DNA from: DASXVU01 sp963732855
GTDB lineage: Archaea; Thermoplasmatota; Thermoplasmata; Methanomassiliicoccales; UBA472
Length of the DNA stretch: 64,000 bases
Assembly: GCA_963732855.1 (NCBI GenBank)
Contig: CAVTBB010000002.1
Location: 248,001-312,000, forward strand
Direction of reading: 5' to 3'
Shown here: positions 57,481-64,000 of the stretch, one piece after another
Layout of the letters: every line of letters begins with the position of its first letter
Numbering within the stretch: the first letter of the stretch is position 1
Notes under the pieces: generated by a model
Told to the model about the DNA's origin: nothing
The model's input: only the letters and a program-made list of their open reading frames with translations
Database searches by the model: none
Translations under genes and position numbers: made by a program

Positions 57481-58247
57481 CAGACCACCGCCGACACGGT
57501 CAGCAGGACGAACGGCCGGGAGAACTCATTGGTCGCGCCCAGGACGTCCCCGTTGACGCATCCGAACCCTTTCATCGCTATCCTCGCGGCGATCGTACCG
57601 ACGAGGCAGCTAATTGCCAGCGGCGCGACGATCATGAGGATCAGCCAGTATAACGAAAGGCTGTAGTACCAGTAGAAACCGAATCCGACCGGGATGATGA
57701 ACGCAAGGGATATCAGCGCGGATATGGCCGCGGTCTTGCCGGATGCGTTCTTGACGAATATGCCGCCCAACCCTTCCCGTGACGAGCCCGCCGAAGCGGC
57801 GAACACCATGGCGTTCTTGTTCAGCAGCTCGGCCACGAACGGTCCGAAGAACACCAGCTGCGGCGACAGCTCGCCCAGCGCCACGATGCTCATAGCGGTG
57901 AACATGATCGAATACCCTATGCCGCCGGCGCCGGTGTGCGAGTCCTTGACCGCCCTCATCTTCTTCTCCTGGTCGCCGCTACAGATCATCCCGTCGCCGA
58001 AATCGCTCAGTCCGTCGAAGTGCAGGAACCGGTTCAGCGCGTGAACGACGAGCAACGCCAGCACACCTGCCGCCAGCGCCGAGAAGATCTGCGAAAAGAT
58101 CCACATCAGCGAACCGGCGATCAATCCGTAGAATGCCCCGACCAGCACGATCAGGTAGAACTGCTTGGACAGCCCGACCACTTCCTCTCCCTCGACGTCC
58201 AGCGGTATCATCGTGAACATCGAGAATGCCGCTTTTACCGCTCCTAT
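57456..58247 (-). CDS. cobS: Adenosylcobinamide-GDP ribazoletransferase CobS, start codon unusual
   Basis: A membrane enzyme with about six to seven helices that joins AdoCbi-GDP and alpha-ribazole. The family motif is HALNRFLHFDGLSDFGDG, then KKMRAVKDSHTGAGGIGY. The first ATG (58220) would start inside the conserved N-terminal helix; the frame upstream reads IGAVKAAFS, matching CobS starts (MxxLKAAFS). The only candidate there is ATA at 58247, overlapping the cobZ stop (ATAG) and 8 nt after GGAAGGA. Either ATA is used or a base is wrong. Confidence 0.9.
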   Translation of the reverse strand: MGAVKAAFSMFTMIPLDVEGEEVVGLSKQFYLIVLVGAFYGLIAGSLMWIFSQIFSALAAGVLALLVVHALNRFLHFDGLSDFGDGMICSGDQEKKMRAVKDSHTGAGGIGYSIMFTAMSIVALGELSPQLVFFGPFVAELLNKNAMVFAASAGSSREGLGGIFVKNASGKTAAISALISLAFIIPVGFGFYWYYSLSLYWLILMIVAPLAISCLVGTIAARIAMKGFGCVNGDVLGATNEFSRPFVLLTVSAVVWCLATLHW

Positions 58248-58591
58248 CGTAGTCGTCCTTCCGCCTCCAGTAGATCAGAGTATATCCTGGACATGACCGC
58301 CCCGATCAGCGCCCCGACGATGTCGTCGAGGAACGGGCCCAGCTCGGCCAGGATTCCGGGCTTCTTGCGGTCGTACCGAACGTATTCGAACAGGCCTTTC
58401 GTGCCGGTGATGTATTCGGCCAGCGCGATCCCCATCAGCTCGTCGGCCAGCAGGTGGACCGGGTCGGATTCGAACACCCCGTTGTCCAGTCCGTACAGTT
58501 CCTGGGCCTTGCCGGCGTCCTCCAGGAGCAAAGCGCCCTTGACCATGGCGTTGACGTTGATGTCCTGCCGCAGCAGGTCCATCCGCTCCAT
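58244..58591 (-). CDS. cobZ: Alpha-ribazole phosphatase CobZ (PgpA-like)
   Basis: About 115 residues of the PgpA-type helical phosphatase family used by archaea to dephosphorylate alpha-ribazole-5'-phosphate or adenosylcobalamin phosphate. Features: DPVHLLADELMGIALAEYITG and GPFLDDIVGALIGAVMSRI with the conserved acidic residues. The frame is open to 58660 over cbiZ, but ATG 58591 with AAAGG upstream is preferred. Position between cbiZ and cobS supports the assignment. The stop is TAG. Confidence 0.85.
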   Translation of the reverse strand: MERMDLLRQDINVNAMVKGALLLEDAGKAQELYGLDNGVFESDPVHLLADELMGIALAEYITGTKGLFEYVRYDRKKPGILAELGPFLDDIVGALIGAVMSRIYSDLLEAEGRLR

Positions 58592-58602
58592 GAACTTGCC
58601 TT

Positions 58603-59376
58603 TCAGGAAACCCTCAGGCCAAGCCGGGTTGGGAACACCAGCTTGTTCGCGGCGGACCACATCTCTTCCATGGTGATGCCGCGGTCATCGAGCAGCTTGA
58701 TGAAGTCGACCGGGCCGGGCCTGGCGTACCACTTGAGCGTCGATGCCGCGACGGCCTTGCGCACCGCGCGGGCCATGCATATGCCCACATCGGTGGCGGT
58801 TCCTGCGTACTTCTCCCCGTCGCCTTCCGGGCAACAGACCGCTATTGCGTCGCTGGTCGTCCCGGTGCCGCGGGTCTTGGTGTCCATAAGCGCGGCGGTC
58901 TTCGCCTCGGTGATGGTGATCAGCGCGTTGGCCAAGCCGGTCTCGTGCAGCGGCCTGTCCAAAGCGACGATGATGTTGATCGTCCCCGGTCCGTTCAGAC
59001 CGCGGATGAGCGCATCGGTCATTGGTTCGCCGGCATAGACCGCGTTCTTGACGCCGGACGTAGCGACCACAGTGGCATTGACCCCGTGATACTCCTCGCT
59101 GACGACCGTCAGTACTCTTTTCAGGTCCACGGCGGTCATGAAACCGACTGATTCCCGGCAAAGCCCCAATGTCCCGCAGATCTCCACGATCTCCGCCTCA
59201 GGGTCCATACCGTTGTAATGGATCGGCACCTGGACGGACAGGATGGTGTCCGACACGGAGAAACCGCCGTTGAGCACGGTCGTGCTCAGCACCTTCATCT
59301 TCTGCGGCAGCCGGACCACCAGCACCGTGTTCTCCCCGACCTCGTTGATCTCCGTAGTCACATCGACCTTGCCCAT
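58603..59376 (-). CDS. cbiZ: Adenosylcobinamide amidohydrolase CbiZ
   Basis: A 257-residue salvage enzyme that removes the aminopropanol tail from adenosylcobinamide to give adenosylcobyric acid, which CbiB can then re-amidate. Motifs include LSTTVLNGGF, VGFMTAVDLKRV, NIIVALDRPLHETGLANAL, TKTRGTGTTSDAIAVCCP and YAGTATDVGICMARAV. Adjacent to cbiB and the btu transporter, which together define a corrinoid salvage route. Confidence 0.95.
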   Translation of the reverse strand: MGKVDVTTEINEVGENTVLVVRLPQKMKVLSTTVLNGGFSVSDTILSVQVPIHYNGMDPEAEIVEICGTLGLCRESVGFMTAVDLKRVLTVVSEEYHGVNATVVATSGVKNAVYAGEPMTDALIRGLNGPGTINIIVALDRPLHETGLANALITITEAKTAALMDTKTRGTGTTSDAIAVCCPEGDGEKYAGTATDVGICMARAVRKAVAASTLKWYARPGPVDFIKLLDDRGITMEEMWSAANKLVFPTRLGLRVS

Positions 59377-59380
59377 ATGC

Positions 59381-60390
59381 TCACAACCACCCGAACAACA
59401 CTGAGAATAGGTTTTCGATATATGTCTGGACGTTGAGCCCGATGAAAAGATACAGCGGCAGAACGACCAGACCGATGAACAGCAGCGCCGAGACCTGCAT
59501 CACTTTCACGGTATTGCCGATGACCTTCGGGTCGGTCGGCAGCGGTCCGTCGCCCATAACATACCATCCGACCTTCTCGAAACGAATGCCAAGCCCGCCG
59601 GCGAAAGCCGACATCGACCAGCCCTTGTTCGGCGATAAAGTGGCCTTGTGATATTTCCTTGCGTCCCTCCATGCGCCCCTCCAGTCCATTCCCAGGATCA
59701 TCAGCGCCAGCAGGATGAAAGGCAGCGATATCCGGGCGCAGACGTAATTGGTGCAGTCGTCCAGCTTCGCGCTGAACCAGCCGACGTGGGTGTACGGCGG
59801 ATCGATGTATCCGACCATCGCGTCCAGCGTGTTCGATACGCGGTAGAAGACGATGAACGGCATCCCGCCCAGCCCGAAGAAGAAGAGCGGCGAGAAGATG
59901 CTGTCGACGGTGTTCTCCGCGGCGGACTCGGCCGCGCAGGAGATGATGTGCTCCCGGTCCAGCTTGTTCACGTCACGCGACACGATCATCGAGGCGCCTT
60001 TCCTGGCCGATTCCATATCGCCACGCTCCAACGCATGCTGTATCGGCAGGGTGTGCTTGCCCATGGCGTTGATCGCGAACATGGTCTTGAGCAGAATAGA
60101 GCAGCCAATGGCCCAAACCAATACACCGAACAGGTCCCGCAGCAGGAAGAGCAGCAGCGTGAACACGAACGGGAACAGCAGCAGCGGCACCAGCGCCAGG
60201 ATAGCACGCCGCGAGCCCGTTCGCCCCTCTTACTGCCGGTCCTCTTGGTGTGCCGGTCCATGAACCCGATGACCTTCCCTATCCACACGACCGGATGGGC
60301 GGCGTTGGGCGGCTCCCCGAGGAGCAGGTCGATGACCACCGCCACAACGACAATCAGAAGACCGTAGAGGTACAGATCGGACGACATCAT
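59381..60390 (-). CDS. cbiB: Adenosylcobinamide-phosphate synthase CbiB, frame broken near 60203
   Basis: About 336 residues when joined; a membrane enzyme that attaches aminopropanol phosphate to cobyric acid. The N-terminal frame gives AVVIDLLLGEPPNAAHPVVWIGKVI. The next frame continues from ILALVPLLLF with CAAESAAENTVDSIFSPLFFFGLGG, YRVSNTLDAMVGY and SPNKGWSMSAFAGGLG. Here a base seems to be missing (after CT in GTGCTATCC), the opposite of most other breaks in the window. The start overlaps the cobD stop. Confidence 0.92.
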
Positions 60391-61523
60391 TCACCCTTGG
60401 ATCTCAGCTGTTCCATGATCTCGGCCGTTCGCTTGAGGGCCTCGACCAGGTGCACGTTCCGGTCATGCGTCTTGATGGCGAAGCGGGCGAACTTTTCGAA
60501 CGGATGTCCGAATGAGCCACAGTCCCGCACCAGAACGTTGAAGCGGAGGAGCAGGTCCTTCAGCTGCTTCGAGTCCAGACCACCGTTCACCCGGTTGAAG
60601 AAGAAGAACGCGTCCGGCTTCGATGCGGAGACGACCTCGGTCTTGCTTATCGCCTCGATAAGGTATGGCTTCTCCTCGGCCATCAGCCGGGCCGCCCTCT
60701 CGATGTGCCCGTAGCAGTCGTCCAGGAGCTTCGCCGCCACGTGCATCTCCACCTGCCCCAGGTTCCATGCCAGGCGGGCGTTGTCCATGTGCCGGATGAC
60801 ATCCTTGGAGCCGATGGCGTACCCCACCCGTATCCCGGGAATGGCGAAGCATTTGGTGAACGAGCGGATGATGAACAGGTTGTCGTGGTTCTCCGCCTCG
60901 GAGATGCAGGTGAGGTCCGGGGCGTTGTCCACCAGCTCCAGCAACGTTTCGTCCAGGAACACCAGGGCGTTCTGCCTCTCGCACACCTCGATGATCTCGA
61001 CGATGCGCTTCCTGCTCTCGACCACCCCGGTAGGATTGTTCGGGTTGCAGATGTACAGCGCCTTCGGACCGGATTCGATCATGTAGTTCAGCCTGGCGAA
61101 GTCGAAATGGAAGCCGTCGGTCTCGCACAGCGGGAAGTCATGGATGCTCGCCCCCCTCATCCCCAGGGCGAACTGGTACTCGGCGAACGTCGGCCTGGGC
61201 ATGATTACTCCGTCGCCCTTATTGATGAAAACGTCCGGGAACAGCCGGATGAGCTCGGCCGAGCCTGCTCCCAGCATGATGTTGTCCCGGTTCACGCCAA
61301 AACGCCTGGAGATCGCGTCCTTGAGCTCCAGCCCGCCGTCGTCCGGATAGTAGATCAGCTTGTCGGCCGCCTGGAGCATGTAGTCCCGCACCTGCGGCGG
61401 CGGACCCAGCGGGTTCAGGTTCGAACTGAAGTCCTCCACGCCCTGGTATTTCCAGCCCAATCCGCCGTGCATCGGGCGTTTGATGTTCAGGAGGTCCGAT
61501 CGGACCAGCTCTTCAACGTTCAT
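60387..61523 (-). CDS. cobD: L-threonine-O-3-phosphate decarboxylase CobD
   Basis: A 378-residue PLP enzyme of the HisC-like family, supplying (R)-1-amino-2-propanol phosphate to CbiB. It starts with the CobD-type HGGLGWKY and FSSNLNPLGPP, has CNPNNPTGV, FLDETLLEL and the PLP lysine in RSFTKCFAIPGIRVGY, and ends in the CobC/CobD manner. The context (between btuD and cbiB with overlaps) distinguishes it from HisC, which is encoded in the his operon. Confidence 0.92.
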   Translation of the reverse strand: MNVEELVRSDLLNIKRPMHGGLGWKYQGVEDFSSNLNPLGPPPQVRDYMLQAADKLIYYPDDGGLELKDAISRRFGVNRDNIMLGAGSAELIRLFPDVFINKGDGVIMPRPTFAEYQFALGMRGASIHDFPLCETDGFHFDFARLNYMIESGPKALYICNPNNPTGVVESRKRIVEIIEVCERQNALVFLDETLLELVDNAPDLTCISEAENHDNLFIIRSFTKCFAIPGIRVGYAIGSKDVIRHMDNARLAWNLGQVEMHVAAKLLDDCYGHIERAARLMAEEKPYLIEAISKTEVVSASKPDAFFFFNRVNGGLDSKQLKDLLLRFNVLVRDCGSFGHPFEKFARFAIKTHDRNVHLVEALKRTAEIMEQLRSKGE

Positions 61524-62317
61524 TGTCTCAACGACCTCTTTGGAATGGCATATATCTCGTCGCCGTCGCGGAACATCGTGACCTCGACGCCATACACGTC
61601 CCTGATGTTCTCCTCGGTCATGACGTCCACCGGGTTTCCGAAGGAGACGATCTTTCCCTGCGAGATCATCAGCACCCGGTCGCAGAACTTCGACATCAGG
61701 TTCAGGTCGTGCGACGCGGTGATGACCGTTATCCCCGATCTCGCCAGGGAACGCAGTTCCTCCATCACCTCCAGCTTGTATCGCAGGTCAAGGTGGGCTG
61801 ACGGCTCGTCCACCAGCATCACCTGCGGACGCTGCACGACCGCCTTGGCCAGCAACACCCTGGCCTGTTCTCCCGAGCTCAGCTCGTTCAGCTTTCTGTC
61901 CACCAGGTGTTCGAGCTTGAACGTGGCGATGGCCTTGTCCACGATCTCCTCGTCGTCCTTGCTCTCCCACCACATGCCGCTCACGTACGGGTAACGTCCC
62001 AGGAAGACGAACTCGTGCACCGTGAGGGTCAGGTCCTCGGCCGCGTCCGTCGGCACGTTGGCGCAGACCCGGGCGATCTCCTTGATCTTCATCTTGTCGA
62101 TGTTCTTGCCCTCGACGATTATCGTTCCCACTTTGGGTTTTAGAACTCCGTTTATGCACCGGAGCAGGGTGGTCTTGCCCGATCCGTTCGGACCGATGAG
62201 GCCGATGAACTCTCCCCTGGAGCATACCAGATCGATGCCCTCCAAGGTGTTCTTCCCATTATAGCCGAAAGAGATGCCGTTGACCTGGACCGTGACCGTC
62301 TTCGTTTCAGGCTCCAT
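61520..62317 (-). CDS. btuD: Corrinoid ABC transporter ATP-binding protein BtuD
   Basis: A 265-residue FecCD-type importer ATPase. Walker A GPNGSGKTTLL, signature LSSGEQARVLLAKAVVQ, Walker B VMLVDEPSAHLD and switch histidine TASHD. It has a C-terminal extension typical of the BtuD/FecE class. Overlaps btuC by 11 bases and cobD by four. The corrinoid substrate is inferred from the operon; iron-siderophore ATPases are alike in sequence. Confidence 0.9.
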   Translation of the reverse strand: MEPETKTVTVQVNGISFGYNGKNTLEGIDLVCSRGEFIGLIGPNGSGKTTLLRCINGVLKPKVGTIIVEGKNIDKMKIKEIARVCANVPTDAAEDLTLTVHEFVFLGRYPYVSGMWWESKDDEEIVDKAIATFKLEHLVDRKLNELSSGEQARVLLAKAVVQRPQVMLVDEPSAHLDLRYKLEVMEELRSLARSGITVITASHDLNLMSKFCDRVLMISQGKIVSFGNPVDVMTEENIRDVYGVEVTMFRDGDEIYAIPKRSLRQ

Positions 62318-63359
62318 ACTCTTTCCCCCTCCTGATCATCAGATAGGCGAAGAACGGCACCCCGATGAGCGAGATGATCGCCCCGATCGGAAGCTCGGCC
62401 GGCATGATGATCGATCTGGCGACGATGTCCGCCACCAGCAGTACGTTCGCCCCGATGACGATCGACGCCGGCAGCAGCAGCCGGTGATCGCTGCCGACGA
62501 TCATCCTGGCCGAGTGCGGGACGATGAGTCCGAGGAACGCGATCACGCCGGTGAAGGCCACGCAGACCCCGGTCAGGCACGAGGTCAGGACCATCATGAT
62601 CCGTTTGAAAGAACGCACGTTGAGGCCCAATTGGTTCGCCTGCTCCTCCCCCAGGAGGATGACGTTCATCTCGCGGGCGTAAAGAAGCATGACCGAGACG
62701 ATCATCAGTGTCGGGATCAGTATTATCAACGTCTGGTCCAAGGTGACCGATTGGAAAGAACCGAACATCCAGAACAATATCCCCTTATGCTCGTCCGGGT
62801 TCATGACCGCCAGGATGTTGGTGAAGGATGAGAGGCCGAGACCGATCATCACTCCGGCAAGCACGAAGCTGATAGGCTTGCCCCCGGCCGCCTCGGACAG
62901 GCCCATGGTCATGGCGAAGGCGATTATGGCACCGACGAAAGCCGCCAGCGGCACGGAGTACATCCCTATGCCGGCCAGCGAGACCCCGCCCAGGACCACG
63001 AGCGATACCCCCAATGCGGCGCCAGATGAAACGCCGGTGATGTAAGGGTCGACGAGCGGGTTCCTTATGATGGCCTGCATCACGGCGCCGGCGATCGACA
63101 GCCCGATGCCGACACCTATCACCGACAGCGTCCGGGGCAACCGTGAGTTCAGGATGATCCTCTCGTCCATGTTCTGGGAGTTGCCGAAACTGGTGATCAG
63201 GTTGAAGAAGGAGGACATGGCGGACTCGAAGGTCATGCCGTAAGCGCCTATTGTCAGAGAAAGGAAGAAAAGGAAGGTGAGCGAGATGCTGCCAGCTACC
63301 ACTATGAGCAGCAGCCGTGTCTTCGCCCGATCGATCACTGAACCATTCAAATCGTTCAC
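62307..63359 (-). CDS. btuC: Corrinoid ABC transporter permease BtuC
   Basis: A 350-residue FecCD-family permease with about ten hydrophobic segments. Motifs: SRLPRTLSVIGVGIGLSIAGAVMQAIIRNPLVDP, GVSSGAALG, and near the C-terminus GVIAFLGLIVPHSARMIVGSDHR. Forms the channel with BtuD. Overlaps btuF by four bases. Confidence 0.92.
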   Translation of the reverse strand: MNDLNGSVIDRAKTRLLLIVVAGSISLTFLFFLSLTIGAYGMTFESAMSSFFNLITSFGNSQNMDERIILNSRLPRTLSVIGVGIGLSIAGAVMQAIIRNPLVDPYITGVSSGAALGVSLVVLGGVSLAGIGMYSVPLAAFVGAIIAFAMTMGLSEAAGGKPISFVLAGVMIGLGLSSFTNILAVMNPDEHKGILFWMFGSFQSVTLDQTLIILIPTLMIVSVMLLYAREMNVILLGEEQANQLGLNVRSFKRIMMVLTSCLTGVCVAFTGVIAFLGLIVPHSARMIVGSDHRLLLPASIVIGANVLLVADIVARSIIMPAELPIGAIISLIGVPFFAYLMIRRGKEYGA

Positions 63360-64000
63360 CAGGACTGGACGGACGTCATGACCGTCCGGGCGGCAGTGGA
63401 ATTGATGTTCCAGCTCTCCGGCAGGTAATTGACGTACTCGTTGCCCATGACGTTGGGAATGGCCTCACCGAATATTGTCGGATATAGCATTTCCGCCAGC
63501 AATTGTGTCGCCTGGACCACCCTGATGCCCTGTCGCAGGAAGCAGCTCTCCGCCTGATCCTCGAGCACGTAGACCTTGTTGTTGATGGCGGCATGTGTGT
63601 TCTTCAGGAGAACATCCCCCTTTATCTGGTCCAGGACCTCTTGGGCGGTCAGGCCCGGGATCATCGAGGCGGTGACTATGATCACGTCCGGGTTCGCCTG
63701 GACGACACCTTCCTTGGAGATCGTGGCGTATCCAGACGCATTGCCGAAGACGTTGGTTCCGCCGGCGGCGTTGATTATGTCATTGATGAAGGTGTTCCCC
63801 CCGTTCACGTAGATGGTGGGGCTGAACGCGACCATGACCATGACCTTCGGTTTCGAGGTCGCGTTGCTGACGGCGCTGCTGATCGAGGACAGCTTTTCCT
63901 CCATGTCGCTTATCAGCGAGGTGGATTTCACTTCCTTGTCGAATATCTGGCCGGCGTACCTGATGTTGTTCTGGATCTCGGTAACGTTCTTGCCTGGGTA
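63356..64000 (-). CDS. btuF: Corrinoid-binding protein BtuF, C-terminal part (runs off the window)
   Basis: The last approximately 214 residues of a class III periplasmic-type binding protein. The helical backbone linker is followed by the second lobe: VMVAFSPTIYVNGGNTFINDIINAAGGTN, then PDVIIVTASMIPG. The frame is open to the right edge. First gene of btuFCD-cobD-cbiB-cbiZ-cobZ-cobS-cobY in this window; its N-terminus and signal peptide lie beyond. Confidence 0.88.
   Translation of the reverse strand, partial: YPGKNVTEIQNNIRYAGQIFDKEVKSTSLISDMEEKLSSISSAVSNATSKPKVMVMVAFSPTIYVNGGNTFINDIINAAGGTNVFGNASGYATISKEGVVQANPDVIIVTASMIPGLTAQEVLDQIKGDVLLKNTHAAINNKVYVLEDQAESCFLRQGIRVVQATQLLAEMLYPTIFGEAIPNVMGNEYVNYLPESWNINSTAARTVMTSVQSW

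Overview
The window is archaeal and most likely from the Thermoplasmatota/Euryarchaeota side. The shikimate genes are the archaeal versions: ADH synthase, dehydroquinate synthase II, GHMP-type shikimate kinase and a fused AroD-AroE. Other archaeal markers are Pelota, DUF39/NIL-ferredoxin/UPF0280 homocysteine genes, CobY in place of CobU, CobZ, CbiZ, AT-rich TATA-like boxes upstream of several genes, and frequent TTG/GTG starts. GC content looks high in the core genes. Nothing in the window encodes methanogenesis. TAG is an ordinary stop in many genes, so I do not assign an order.

Layout. 1-1087: end of a cobalamin ring-synthesis operon (cbiE edge, cbiD). 1229-6115: single metabolic genes (PEBP, CBS-containing M50 protease, isocitrate-type dehydrogenase, rhodanese, CMD protein). 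6174-12626: phosphate uptake (pstS-C-A-B-phoU, with an AbrB-PhoU regulator divergent). pstS carries two complete phosphate-binding modules. 12701-18258: flavodoxin, a membrane protein, a NifV-like synthase plus LeuC/LeuD-like isomerase, and Pelota. 18569-22857: carAB. 23240-24708: EamA transporter and an ACT-domain regulator divergent from the next block. 24885-44386: a compact ~19.5-kb amino-acid superoperon in which most genes overlap or nearly abut. It runs from the complete aro pathway to chorismate, through tyrA, asd, a homocysteine-forming trio, a zinc-ribbon membrane protein, hisG-C-H-A-B-F-IE and a PHP phosphatase, to lysC and pheA. hisD is absent. 44513-52073: a PIG-L remnant, two flavin reductases, mtnP, a B12-binding radical SAM protein, gcvH and hypF. 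54563-64000: ApgM-like protein, cobT, then on the minus strand a cobinamide salvage and nucleotide-loop operon (btuFCD, cobD, cbiB, cbiZ, cobZ, cobS, cobY).

The most unusual accessory element is at 52096-54466. It is a 5'-truncated RHS core carrying a C-terminal toxin tip, followed after 7 nt by a pentapeptide-repeat protein (candidate immunity) and then by a second, displaced RHS fragment. A 41-bp segment is repeated at both ends (36/41 identical). This is the layout of a polymorphic-toxin cassette exchanged by recombination, here in an archaeal chromosome.

A second feature of the whole window is recurrent single-base frame breaks in otherwise intact conserved genes (homocitrate-synthase-like, LeuD, Pelota, radical SAM twice, HypF, CbiB, RHS, and two small membrane proteins). 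Most look like one extra base, several of them in short G/C runs. Sequencing or assembly indels are the simplest explanation. I give gene spans that join the broken frames.
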